The notes: generated by a model from the letters alone, not told the origin. Shown: positions 1 to 9,062, counted from the first letter of the stretch. The stretch: DNA of 52,370 nucleotides from JADJOY01 sp046331705 [NCBI: bacterium] (GCA_046331705.1 JAXLQJ010000050.1:1-52370), one strand, 5' to 3'. Program-made: numbers and translations.

Positions 1-43
1 TCAGCGGCCGAGGCGGGCGTACATTACTCGCCCTGCGCAGGCT

Positions 44-79
44 GGGTCAACGCATTGACGGCGCGTCGCGCGTTGACCC
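44..79. repeat. Perfect 10-bp inverted repeat with TTGAC half-sites
   Basis: GGGTCAACGC (44-53) is repeated as its exact reverse complement GCGTTGACCC (70-79) across a 16-base spacer. A third half-site TTGAC (55-59) forms a second, smaller palindrome with GTCAA at 46-50. The left arm on the minus strand supplies a TTGACC that could be a -35 box, with TAATGT (21-26) 18 bases further on as a weak -10, so the repeat could be an operator over a promoter for a gene beyond the left edge of the window. The repeat is seen directly; the regulatory role is inferred. Confidence 0.5.
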
Positions 80-160
80 TGGGCGCTCGAGTTGTGACGG
101 GCAAATGGTATGGCCGCCAGGCGCGCGACCGCATCGGGTCACGATCCACACGGGGCGCGT

Positions 161-174
161 CCGATGGGGATCGG
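161..174. repeat. 14-bp palindromic element, copy 1 (hairpin 158-177)
   Basis: CCGATGGGGATCGG sits inside a perfect 8-bp stem (158-165 with 170-177) closed by a GGGG loop. The same 14-mer occurs again at 656-669, so the two copies flank the small ribbon-helix-helix gene. No T-rich tail follows on either strand, so it is not a usual intrinsic terminator. The rest of 1-248 holds no gene I can support. Confidence 0.45.
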
Positions 175-248
175 ACGATCGTCAGATCTCGAACGCACTG
201 GCGGAGGGATCCGACACGCCCGCCAGCGGCCCCAGAAAACTGGGATCC

Positions 249-620
249 TCAGTCGGCTGCTTCGCCGCCGCCACCGCCGCCGCCAGCACCATCCGGGCGA
301 GGACCTCGCCCACCCCGTCGCCGCCGGCGCCGGCGACGCAACATTTGCTGCTGATCCTGGGCAGATGCAGCTGCAGCCGGAGCCGACTGGGGCGCGGGGC
401 TTAGGGCCTGGGGTTGCGACGGCGCGGGCTGGGCCTGGCGGGGCGGATGCCGCTGCTGGTCGCCACCTCGTCGCGGCACACCGCGCTCGCGGAAATGATC
501 CAGCACGATCCGTGTCAGGATCTTGCTCACGGTGGTGTCTTCTTGAACGGCGGTGCGTCGGATCTCGTTGAAGACCGCCAGATCGAGGAAGACCTCGACC
601 CGGCGCGCGAGGCCCGTCAT
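249..620 (-). CDS. Small ribbon-helix-helix-like protein with Arg/Gly-rich tail
   Basis: A protein of about 123 residues of unknown function. Residues 5-48 have the strand-helix-helix pattern of ribbon-helix-helix (CopG/Arc type) DNA-binding proteins: a short strand RVEVFLDL, a helix with EIRRTAV, then TTVSKILTRIVLDHF. The rest is low-complexity: Gln/Pro/Ala-rich, then a run of nine arginines with GGRG, then a poly-glycine run, ending EAAD. The ATG at 620 was chosen because AAGGTGAT lies 7-8 bases upstream; a GTG at 644 would add eight residues. It follows nuoN by about 55 bases and may be the last gene of the nuo transcript. The tail resembles RGG-type nucleic-acid-binding tails, which is only an analogy. 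It could act as a regulator; the flanking palindromes (161-174, 656-669) are candidate sites. Confidence 0.6.
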   Translation of the reverse strand: MTGLARRVEVFLDLAVFNEIRRTAVQEDTTVSKILTRIVLDHFRERGVPRRGGDQQRHPPRQAQPAPSQPQALSPAPQSAPAAAASAQDQQQMLRRRRRRRRGGRGPRPDGAGGGGGGGEAAD

Positions 621-655
621 CGGACGATCACCTTCCTTCGGCACCCTGCACTCTC

Positions 656-669
656 CCGATGGGGATCGG
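656..669. repeat. 14-bp palindromic element, copy 2
   Basis: Second exact copy of CCGATGGGGATCGG, located between the nuoN stop and the start of the small ribbon-helix-helix gene, 36-50 bases upstream of its ATG. Together with copy 1 it brackets that gene. An autoregulatory operator is possible because ribbon-helix-helix proteins commonly bind short palindromes, but this is inference. Confidence 0.4.
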
Positions 670-674
670 CCCCA

Positions 675-2162
675 TCACACGCCGACGAGTCGTAGCGACG
701 CGCGCGCCATCGCGAGCAGCGGTTCGGCGCGGATACCAAGCCCGAGCGTCGGCACGATCAGCAACGCGATCAACAGCAACGGCCCGCGTCGCCACGCGAC
801 GCGCGAAGGGCTCTCGGGCGCGGTGAGAAACATCGCCTGCAAGACTTTGAAGTAGAAGTAGACGGAAAGCAACGTATTCAAGAGGCCGGCGACGGCGATC
901 CCATACCGTTGTTGCTCGACGGCGGCGCCGAAGAGCAGCAGCTTGCCGGTGAACCCCGCGGTGGGCGGCGCACCCACGAGCGCGAAGAGAAACACCGCCG
1001 CCGCGATCGCGACGAACGCGCCCTGGGGTCCGCTCCAGAAGAGTCCCCGAAACGACTCGAGCTCGTCGCTGCCGGTGCGATCCACGACCGCCGAGACGAC
1101 GGCGAACGCACCGAGATTCATGAAGGCGTACACGAAGAGGTAAACACCCGCGGCTTCGAGCCCTCGCGGCGTCAGCGTGACCACGCCGATGAGCACGTAT
1201 CCGGCATGGGCGATGCCGGAATAAGCGAGCATGCGCTTGACCTTGCGTTGCGAGAGCGCCGCCAGGTTTCCGACCGTCATGGTCACGACGCACATCAGCT
1301 CGAGCAGCGGCACCCAGCCCACGCCGGTGAGCGGCTGCCATCCGGCAGCCCCCGCGTCCGCGAAGCCGAGGTAGAAGAAGCGCACGAGCGCGCCGAAGCC
1401 CGCGACCTTCGGCACGACCGAGAAATAGGCCGTCACCGGCGTGGGCGCTCCCTCGTACACGTCGGGCGCCCACATGTGGAAGGGCGCGCTGGCGATCTTG
1501 TAGCCGAATCCGACCAACGCGAGCGCGCACGCGACCACTGCCGCGGCGGCGACGCCGCTTCCTCCTGCGCGCACCGCGTCGTGGATCTGCGCGATGCCGG
1601 TGGATCCCGCGAGGCCGTAGAGCAGGCTGAATCCGTAGATCATGAGCCCCGACGCGACTCCCCCGTAGATCACGTACTTGAGCCCCGCCTCGGCGCTCGC
1701 GCGATGGGATCGCTGGAAGCACGCGAGCACGTACGAGAGCAACGAGACGAGCTCGAACGCCAGATAGATCATCACCAGGTCGGTGGCGGCGACCAGCAGC
1801 ATGGCGCCGAAGGAGGACGCCAGCAGCAAGACGATCAGCTCGTTGCGATCGCCGGGGGGAATCTCCGTCGAACGAAGCGCCAGCGGCAGCGCCAGCACGG
1901 TCGCGAGCAGGATCAGCACCTGAAAGAAGCTCGCGACGCCGTCGCTCGCGATCATCCCCTGGAAGAGCAGCGCTGGCGCGTGTCCCCGCGCCGCGAACAC
2001 CAGTCCCAGCGCGATCAGCGTCCCCGCGAACCCGACGAGCTCGGCGACGCGCCCGCCGCGCTCGATCAATCCGAGCGCGAGCACGGCGAGCAGCGTGCCC
2101 GCGAGCACCAAGCCGGGCGCGAACGGCACCAGGCTTTCGAGGTTGGATGACACGGCGCTCAC
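675..2162 (-). CDS. nuoN: NADH-quinone oxidoreductase subunit N
   Basis: Proton-pumping antiporter-like membrane subunit of respiratory complex I. The 495-residue protein is almost entirely hydrophobic helices and carries family features: the segment LASSFGAMLLVAATDLVMIYLAFEL with its membrane Glu, YKIASAPFHMWAPDVYEGAPT near the middle, and KVKRMLAYSGIAHAGY, the conserved Lys-rich stretch of the discontinuous helix. Length matches the family. The start is GTG at 2162, 37 bases after the nuoM stop. It is the distal nuo gene in this operon. Function is assigned with high confidence. Confidence 0.96.
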   Translation of the reverse strand: MSAVSSNLESLVPFAPGLVLAGTLLAVLALGLIERGGRVAELVGFAGTLIALGLVFAARGHAPALLFQGMIASDGVASFFQVLILLATVLALPLALRSTEIPPGDRNELIVLLLASSFGAMLLVAATDLVMIYLAFELVSLLSYVLACFQRSHRASAEAGLKYVIYGGVASGLMIYGFSLLYGLAGSTGIAQIHDAVRAGGSGVAAAAVVACALALVGFGYKIASAPFHMWAPDVYEGAPTPVTAYFSVVPKVAGFGALVRFFYLGFADAGAAGWQPLTGVGWVPLLELMCVVTMTVGNLAALSQRKVKRMLAYSGIAHAGYVLIGVVTLTPRGLEAAGVYLFVYAFMNLGAFAVVSAVVDRTGSDELESFRGLFWSGPQGAFVAIAAAVFLFALVGAPPTAGFTGKLLLFGAAVEQQRYGIAVAGLLNTLLSVYFYFKVLQAMFLTAPESPSRVAWRRGPLLLIALLIVPTLGLGIRAEPLLAMARASLRLVGV

Positions 2163-2199
2163 CGATGCCCCCGGCGTGCCGACGGGTCGAGGCGGGCGC

Positions 2200-3759
2200 T
2201 CATGGCGCCAGCGTCAACGCCGCGTGCGTCACGCGCCCGGCGATCTGTGCCAGTCGAACCGCCGCCGCCTGATAGGTGTCGAGCAGCAGCATGGGCCGCA
2301 CGCCCAGGTAGACGACGATCACCGCCAAGGGCACGAGGCTCACGATCTCGCGCGTGCCGATGTCGTCGATGGTGCGGTACTTCTCGTTGAGCTCGCCGAA
2401 GAACATCCGCTGCAACGTCCACAGCAGGTACGCCGCGCCGAGGATCACGCCGATCGCTCCCAGCACGGCCCAGACCGGGAACGCCAGGAAGCCTCCCAGC
2501 AGACAGAGCAGCTCGCTCACGAAGCTCGAGAGCGCCGGCAGGCCCAGCGCGGCGAAGAACGCAAAGCCCGTGAACGCCGTGTAGAGCGGCATCGAGGTCG
2601 CGAGCCCACCGAAGCCGTCGATCTCGCGGTGATGGGCGCGGTCGTAGATCACCCCGACCAGCAAGAAGAGCATCGCGGTGATGGTGCCGTGATTGAACAT
2701 CTGAAAGAGACCGCCGGTCAGCCCCTGGGTCGTGAGCGAACCCAACCCGAGCAACACGAAACCCATGTGACTGATGGACGAGTACGCGACCAGGCGCTTG
2801 AGATCGGTTTGCGCCATCGCGCACAAGGCGCCGTAGAGGATGTTGATCACGCCCAGCACGACCACCACCTGCGCGATCGCCCCCGTGTACTCCGGAAAGA
2901 GCGGCACGTTGAAGCGGTAGAGGCCGTAGGTGCCCATCTTGAGCAGCACGCCCGCGAGGATGACGCTGATGGCCGTGGGAGCCTCGACGTGCGCGTCGGG
3001 CAGCCAGGTGTGGAACGGCACGACCGGCACCTTGATCGCGAACCCGATGAAGAACGCCCACCAGATCGCCGGCACGAAGGGCAGCCAGCCGAAGATCGGC
3101 CGGGCGCCCGCGATCACGTCGTGGCGCTGGACGAGCGTCAAGAGATCGAACGTCCTGCTCGCCGGATCGGGCGAGCTCGCGAAGTAGAGCGCCAGGATGC
3201 CGAGCAGGAGCCCCAGCGATCCCGCCAGCGTGTACAGGAAGAACTTGATGGCGGCGTAGACCCGCCGCGGGCCGCCCCAGATGCCGATCAGGAAGTACAT
3301 CGGCAGCAGCATCAGCTCCCAGAACACGTAGAAGAGCACCAGATCGAGCGCCACGAAGCTGCCGAGCATGCCGGTCTCGAGCAGCAAGAACAGGCAGAAA
3401 TACGCCTTCGGCGCGCGCTCGATGCGAAACGACGCGAGAATGCACAACGGGCAGAGCAACACCGTGAGCAGCACCAGCGCCAGGCTCAGGCCATCCACGC
3501 CGAGCTTGTAGAAGACGTGGAACGTCGGCATCCAGTACCAGCTCTCGACGAACTGGAACGACCGGATCGAGTCCACGCCGGCCAGCGCCGGATCGAAACC
3601 GAACGCCAGCGGCACCGCCAGCGCCAGCGGGATGAGCGTCGTGAAGAGCGCGATCCACTTGGCCAGCGGACGTTGCGCCTCCTTCAGGGCGACGATGAGC
3701 GGCACGCCCACCAGCGGGGCGAACGTCATCGCACTGAGCAATGGAAATCGAGCGTTCAT
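2200..3759 (-). CDS. nuoM: NADH-quinone oxidoreductase subunit M
   Basis: Second antiporter-like subunit of complex I, 519 residues, predicted to have about 14 membrane helices. Family signatures are clear: LVLFYVFWELMLLPMYFLIGIWGG with the essential membrane Glu, AIKVPVVPFHTWLPDAHVEAPT with the broken-helix Lys, and TDLKRLVAYSSISHMGFV. It follows nuoL by 37 bases and precedes nuoN by 37 bases. The ATG at 3759 gives a hydrophobic first helix typical of NuoM. Reads without interruption, unlike the upstream nuo genes. Confidence 0.97.
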   Translation of the reverse strand: MNARFPLLSAMTFAPLVGVPLIVALKEAQRPLAKWIALFTTLIPLALAVPLAFGFDPALAGVDSIRSFQFVESWYWMPTFHVFYKLGVDGLSLALVLLTVLLCPLCILASFRIERAPKAYFCLFLLLETGMLGSFVALDLVLFYVFWELMLLPMYFLIGIWGGPRRVYAAIKFFLYTLAGSLGLLLGILALYFASSPDPASRTFDLLTLVQRHDVIAGARPIFGWLPFVPAIWWAFFIGFAIKVPVVPFHTWLPDAHVEAPTAISVILAGVLLKMGTYGLYRFNVPLFPEYTGAIAQVVVVLGVINILYGALCAMAQTDLKRLVAYSSISHMGFVLLGLGSLTTQGLTGGLFQMFNHGTITAMLFLLVGVIYDRAHHREIDGFGGLATSMPLYTAFTGFAFFAALGLPALSSFVSELLCLLGGFLAFPVWAVLGAIGVILGAAYLLWTLQRMFFGELNEKYRTIDDIGTREIVSLVPLAVIVVYLGVRPMLLLDTYQAAAVRLAQIAGRVTHAALTLAP

Positions 3760-3796
3760 CGCTCACACCCAATCCGCCGCACGATCGCTGCGCGAG

Positions 3797-5864
3797 TCAC
3801 CGCACCACCTCCCAGAAGAGAATCCACGCCGCGAGCGCCCATGCGAGCACCACGAGGTACGTCTGGATCCGGCCCGACTGTGTCGCGGCCACCGCGATCC
3901 CGAACGATCGCGCGATCGAAGCGAGCCCGCCGAAGAATCGGTCGATCACGAATCGATCCAGCCACCCGCTCGCGGCCGAGCCCCGCCGAACCAGGGCGGC
4001 GCTGCCGTGGACGATGCCGTCCACGACGCGCTTGTCGAACACGCTCAACGCACGCGTCAGGCGCAACAGCGGCCGAACCACCACGATGCCGTAGAGGTCG
4101 TCGAAGACCCGCCGATACGGGCCCGACAAGTAGGCGTGCGCTCGTGGAAAACGCGCGGCCCAGGCACGCGCGAGCTTCGGTCGTTGCCCGAACACCATCC
4201 ACGACACGCCGATGCCGCCCAGCCCCACCACGACCGCGACCAGCGTGGCGAGCAGCTCCGCACGCGTCTGCGCGTGGGCCCCTCCGTGCTCGCCCTCCCC
4301 GTGCCCCGCGAGCGGCAACACCGGCTCGAGCCACGCCGCGAAGCGATCGGTGGTCCCCATCCAGGTGGGCGCCGCGAGCCAACCCACCAGCACACAGCCG
4401 ATCGCGAGCACCGCCAGCGGAATGGTCATCGTCTTGGGCGACTCGTGCACGTGCGCGGCGTGCGCCGCGTCGCCGCGAAACGCCCCCGCGAAGGCCAGCA
4501 CGAACACGCGCATCGAGTAGAACGCCGTCAGCGCGGACGTCACCAACGCGATCGCGTAGAGCACGCGATCGCCACCCGACACCACCCGCCACAAGATCCC
4601 GTCCTTCGAGAAGAATCCGGCGAGCAGCGGAAAGCCGGCGAGCGACAGCACGCCCACGGCGAAGGTGGCGCTGGTCACCGGTAGCTCGCGCCGCAGCCCG
4701 CCCATGTGCCGCAGGTCCTGCTCTCCGTCGAGCGCGTGGATGACGCTGCCGGCGCCCAGGAAGAGCAACGCCTTGAAGAAGGCGTGCGTCACGACGTGGA
4801 AGAGGCCGGCGGCGAACGCACCGACCCCGCAGCCGAGGAACATGTAGCCGAGCTGGCTCACGGTCGAGTACGCGAGCGCCTTCTTGATGTCGTGCTGGAA
4901 GAGCGCCACCGTCGCCGCGAAGCACGCCGTGACCGCAGCGACGATGCTGACGACCTCGCACACACCCGGCGCGAGCACGTAGAGGAAGCTCGTGCGGCAG
5001 AGCAGATAGATGCCCGCCGTCACCATCGTGGCCGCGTGGATGAGCGCGGACACGGGCGTGGGGCCGGCCATCGCATCCGGCAACCACACGAAGAGCGGGA
5101 TCTGGGCGCTCTTGCCGGTGGCCGCGACGAACAGCGCGATGGTGGCGAGCACGGGCACCGCGACCCCGAAGAGCGCCACCTGCGAGAGCCGTGGCGCGAG
5201 CACCTTGAGCTCCGCGAACGAGACCGTCGGCGACCCGAGCGCGAGCGTCGCCCAGAAGAGCACCAGCAGGCCCGTCATGAACCCGAGATCGCCGATCCGA
5301 TTGACCAGAAACGCCTTGGTGGCCGCCGCCGCGTTCTTCGCGTCGCCGAACCAGAACCCGATGAGCAAGAACGAGCAGAGCCCGACTCCCTCCCAGCCGA
5401 CGAACACCATCGGCAGGTTGGCCCCGAGAACGAGCGTGCACATCGCCAACACGAAACCGTTGAGGTACGCGAAGAATCGCGCGTACCCGGGATCCGAGTG
5501 CATGTAGCCGATGCTGTACACGTGGATCAGGAAGCCGATGCCCGTGATCACCAGGCACATCACCGCCGAGAGCGTGATCGAGCACGGCTCGATCGGGACG
5601 TTCAGCCCTCCGATGTCGAGCCACGTGCCGAGGGATTGGCTGAGCACGCGCGCCTCGGCGGGCATTCCGGCGAGCGCGCGGCAAATCCCGCGACGCTCGT
5701 CACGAACGGCGAGAGCAGCACCGCGCAGCAGGCGATCCAATGGATCGGCCCCCGCCCCAGCGCCGCAGGAGCCACTTCCCCAGCGCGACGTTCAGCACCG
5801 CCCCGATGCCGGGCGCCGCCGAATCAGCCACAGAAACGATCGAACCGGAGCCGAGGTCGTTCAT
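3797..5864 (-). CDS. nuoL: NADH-quinone oxidoreductase subunit L (5' part frameshifted as read)
   Basis: Largest antiporter-like subunit of complex I, with the long lateral helix at its C-terminus. From about 5690 down to 3797 the frame is open and typical: VFVGWEGVGLCSFLLIGFW, PLFVWLPDAMAGPTPVSALIHAATMVTAG, and DIKKALAYSTVSQLGYM. Upstream the N-terminus is split over frames: ATG at 5864 begins MNDLGSG, the hallmark LWLI then needs one extra base to continue as PAAPGIGAVLNVALGKWLL, then WIACCAVLLSPFV and finally AGMPAEARVLSQSL each lie in different frames. At least three single-base indels between 5640 and 5850 are needed to rebuild a normal NuoL of about 690 residues. A shorter reading that starts inside (5740) gives a foreign N-terminus and is probably an artefact. 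Confidence 0.88.
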
Positions 5865-5894
5865 GAGAGGCCGCGCGAGGATCGCTTGTCCACT

Positions 5895-6232
5895 TCAGCC
5901 GCGAAGTTGCCGTGCCTTGTCGGCACGCACCGACGACGTGAGCTTGAAGAGCGCGAGAACGATCGCCAGCGCCACGGCAGCCTCGGCGGCGGCGAGCACG
6001 ATCACGAAGATCGCGCCGACGTGCCCCGCGGCTCGCCCCGCGCCGAAATGAGAGAACGCCACGAAGTTGAGCGCAGCGGCGTTGGAGATCAGCTCGACGC
6101 CCATCAACAGCGCGACGGCGTTGCGCCGCGAGATCACGCAATAGAGCCCGCGCACGCGAGCATCCAGACGGACACCACCAGGTACTCGGTGATGCCGATC
6201 GGACCGAGCACGGAAGCCGCCAACGGGATCAC
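5895..6232 (-). CDS. nuoK: NADH-quinone oxidoreductase subunit K (one frameshift as read)
   Basis: Small three-helix membrane subunit of complex I. The C-terminal 84 residues are uninterrupted: GLYCVISRRNAVALLMGVE, with the conserved membrane Glu, then NAAALNFVAF and a third helix rich in VLAAAEAAVALAIVL. The N-terminus (IPLAASVLGPIGITEYLVV) is in another frame; restoring one G in the run near 6147 (CGGG to CGGGG) joins both halves into about 112 residues, the normal length. The start is probably GTG at 6232, which would overlap the nuoJ stop as GTGA, the style used throughout this window. Broken as read, but all parts are present. Confidence 0.85.
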
Positions 6233-6769
6233 GGCGTGCTCCGCGAGGAACCACCCGCATCGCGTCTGTCGCGAGCGCGATCACGATCTGCTCCACGGCC
6301 GCCGCCAGCAGCAGCACCGACGCCACCTCGAACGGCAGCAAGAACTCACCAGCAAGGCCTCGCCGATGGTCGCCGTGGTGGGCTGGGCGGCCGCCGTCTC
6401 GACCTCGGCCAGCGAGTCGCGACGAGCAGCGTACGCCAACAGCTCTCCCAGCCGCCGCCGCGACGGCACCCAGCGCGGGATGGATCGGCAACACCTCGCC
6501 GGGGTTGCCGACCCGGCTGGTGAGCATGATCGCGAAGAGCAGCAACACGACGACGCCACCGACGTAGAGCAACACCTGCAGCACCGCGATACAAGGTCGG
6601 CGCCGGCGAACGCGTAGAGACCGGCGACGCCGAGCAGCACCAGCAACAGGCAGAACGCCGCGTGTACCAGGTTCTCCAGGACGGCGACCGCCACGGCCGC
6701 GCCCATCGTGAGCACGGCGACCAGCAGCCAGACGACGGCGGCGAGGCCGGTGATCTCGACGGATGGCAT
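6229..6769 (-). CDS. nuoJ: NADH-quinone oxidoreductase subunit J (multiple frameshifts as read)
   Basis: Membrane subunit of complex I, about 180 residues once frames are joined. Pieces in order: from ATG 6769, AVAVLENLVHAAFCLLLVLLG and VAGLYAFAGADL; then, in another frame, AVLQVLLYVGGVVVLLLFAIML, the conserved pi-bulge helix; then PTTATIGEALL; then FLLPFEVASVLLLAAAV. These require indels near 6590, 6450 (one or two), 6347 and 6260. The likely stop is TGA at 6229-6231, overlapping the nuoK GTG. The gene starts three bases after the nuoH stop, leaving no room for nuoI. Order and motifs make the identity secure even though no single frame encodes it. Confidence 0.83.
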
Positions 6770-6772
6770 CGC

Positions 6773-7889
6773 TCAGCCCCTCGCCCATCCCAGCGTCGCG
6801 ACCACCAGGTCCACCAGAGAGCGGTTGCCGGTGGCCACCATCCACAGCGCCGCGCCCATCACGTTCACGAGCGCGATCGGGATGAGGTACTTCCAGCACA
6901 GCGCCATCAGCTGATCGACGCGCAGACGCGGCAGCGTCCAGCGCACCCAGATCAGCACGAACACCCACACGAACGACTTCGCGAGGAAGAAGAGGACCTC
7001 GAGCGGCAGCCGGAACCACGCGTCCGCAGCGACGAACGGCACCTTCCATCCGCCCAGCCACGCGACCGTCGCGATGGCGCCGATCACGAAGAGGTTTCCC
7101 CACTCGGCGAAGAAGAAGAACAAGAAACGCATTCCCGAGTACTCGGTGTTGTAGCCGGCCACCAGCTCGCTCTCGGCCTCGGGCATGTCGAAGGGGGCAC
7201 GATTGCCCTCGGCGGTGGCGGCGATCAGGAACACCCAGAACGCCACGAACGTGAAGGGGTCGTGGAACAGGAACCAGTCCAGCGCGCCCTGGCGCGCGAT
7301 GATCTGCTGCGTGCTCAGGCTACCGGCGAGCATCACCGGCACCAGCAACGCCAGCGCCGAGGGGATCTCGTAGCTCACGATCTGCGCCGCCGAGCGCATC
7401 CCACCGATGATCGACCACTTGTTGTTGGACGCCCAGCCCGCCATCAGCAGCCCGACCACGACCAAGCTGGTGATCGCGATCACGAACAGCAGACCCACGT
7501 TGAGATCGGCGCCGATGATCCGACTCGAGAACGGGACGGCGACGAGCGTCAGGAACGTCCCGGTGAACACGAAGTACGGGGCGACCCGGAACAGCAGCGC
7601 GTCGGCGTTGGCGGGGATCAGGTCTTCCTTGAGCAAGGTCTTGAGCCCGTCCGCCGCCCACTGGAAGAAGCCTTGGTGGTCCGACGCGATTGGGTCCGAT
7701 GCGCGCACGCTGCGCGCGGCGATGCGCCGCTCGATCCGCGAGAATCCCGGCCACCAGCGAGAAGAACGTGAACACGGCGAGCGCGTACGCCGCGATCACG
7801 AGGGCGAAGACCCACAGTCGCGGCCAGCCGGCGAGCGCCCCCGCCTCGAGATGTCGCGCGAGCGCCTCCATCTCACGTGCTCGCGCCAC
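6773..7889 (-). CDS. nuoH: NADH-quinone oxidoreductase subunit H (5' part frameshifted as read)
   Basis: Membrane subunit that forms much of the quinone-binding chamber of complex I. The last 300 residues are intact and typical: WAADGLKTLLKEDLIPA, then EGNRAPFDMPEAESELVAGYN and FLLRVD-region equivalents WVRWTLPRLRVDQLM. The first helix (LWVFALVIAAYALAVFTFFSLVAG) and the motif RIGPNRVG are in one frame, whereas SRIERRIAARS and HQGFFQ are in another, so about three compensating indels lie between 7690 and 7765. The start is uncertain: GTG 7889, ATG 7871, or ATG 7914 if a further indel exists. It follows nuoD by about 30 bases. Confidence 0.87.
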
Positions 7890-7919
7890 CGAATCGTCGC
7901 CACTGCGTAGCCATGACTC

Positions 7920-9062
7920 TCACCGGTCGATCTCGGGCGCGACCACGTCGAAGGCGGCGATGATCGCGACGAGGTCCGCGATCATCCACCCGGGGCTAAG
8001 CGCTTCGAGGATCGACATGGCGGCGAACGAACCCGTTCGAATCTTGCAGCGGTATGCACGATCCGAGCCGTCGCTGACCACGAAGTAGCCGAGCTCGCCG
8101 CGCGGCGCCTCGGTGCGCACGAACGCCTCACCGGCGGGCGGCTTCACGGTGCGTGGCACCTTCGCCATGACCGGGCCGTCGGGCAGCTGGGCGAGGCATT
8201 GGCGCACGATGCGGGCGCTCTCGAGCATCTCGCCGATCCGCACCACGTACCGATCGAAGCAATCACCCAGAACACCGACCTCGCCCTTGCCCACCACCAC
8301 GTCGAACTCGAGCTTCGGGTAGACGGAATACGGTTCGTCGCGGCGCAGGTCCCAGTCCAAGCCGGAGGCGCGCAGGTTCGGGCCGCTCAGCCCGTAGGCG
8401 ATCGCCGCCTGCGTGGAGATCGGCGCCACGCCGGCGAGGCGCTTGCGAAAGATCAGATTGTCCGAGATGAGCGGGTCGTACTCGTCGTGGATCGCCTTCT
8501 CGAAGTGATCGAGGAAGCTCGTCGTGCGCTCGACGAAGCCCGGCGGCAGATCGAAGGACACGCCTCCGATCCGCACGTAGTTGTACGTGAGCCGGGCACC
8601 ACACAGCGCCTCGAAGAGATCGTTGACCGTTTCGCGCTCGCGGATCGCGTGCATGAACGGCGTGGAGGCGCCGAGGTCCATGGGCATGGCGCCGACCGCG
8701 ACCAGGTGGGAGGAGATGCGGTTCAGCTCGGAGACGATGACGCGCAAGTACTCGGCGCGCTCCGGCACCTCGAGCCCGAGCAGCCGCTCGACGGCCATGG
8801 CGTAGCCCACGTTGCAGTTCATCGCCGCCACGTAGTCGACGCGATCCGTGTACGGCATGAACGCGGGGTACGGCACGAGCTCGGCGATCTTCTCGATGCT
8901 GCGATGCAGGTAGCCCACGTCGGGCAGGCAGCGAGTCACGATCTCGCCGTCCGTGGTGAGCACGAACCGCAGCACGCCGTGGGTGCTCGGATGATGGGGG
9001 CCCATGTTGACCACCATCTCCTCGGTCCGCAGCCGCGGCGCATCCGCGCGAAGCTCAGCCAT
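7920..9062 (-). CDS. nuoD: NADH-quinone oxidoreductase subunit D
   Basis: 49-kDa-type subunit of the peripheral arm of complex I, related to the large subunit of [NiFe] hydrogenases; it lines the quinone site together with NuoB and NuoH. The 380-residue protein has the diagnostic N-terminal [14 protein letters not shown] (residues 19-32), [11 protein letters not shown], and the C-terminal [14 protein letters not shown] and [18 protein letters not shown]. Length is close to the family norm. The start overlaps the end of nuoC by 8 bases, suggesting coupled translation. Frame is intact, in contrast to nuoH immediately downstream. Confidence 0.97.
   Translation of the reverse strand: MAELRADAPRLRTEEMVVNMGPHHPSTHGVLRFVLTTDGEIVTRCLPDVGYLHRSIEKIAELVPYPAFMPYTDRVDYVAAMNCNVGYAMAVERLLGLEVPERAEYLRVIVSELNRISSHLVAVGAMPMDLGASTPFMHAIRERETVNDLFEALCGARLTYNYVRIGGVSFDLPPGFVERTTSFLDHFEKAIHDEYDPLISDNLIFRKRLAGVAPISTQAAIAYGLSGPNLRASGLDWDLRRDEPYSVYPKLEFDVVVGKGEVGVLGDCFDRYVVRIGEMLESARIVRQCLAQLPDGPVMAKVPRTVKPPAGEAFVRTEAPRGELGYFVVSDGSDRAYRCKIRTGSFAAMSILEALSPGWMIADLVAIIAAFDVVAPEIDR

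Noticed and set aside
158-177. Perfect hairpin as an intrinsic terminator for the nuo operon
   Set aside because: The stem is good but no T-rich tract follows on the minus strand, so I list it only as a palindromic element.
909-4743. Long plus-strand open frames opposite nuoN, nuoM and part of nuoL
   Set aside because: Same GC-driven effect; the products are polar and Arg/His/Gln-rich with no domains, while the minus strand holds clear nuo genes.
5895-7103. A single 402-codon minus-strand frame across nuoH-nuoK
   Set aside because: Only parts of it (nuoJ middle and end, nuoK end) are real; the remainder is out-of-frame sequence joined by frameshifts, not a novel protein.
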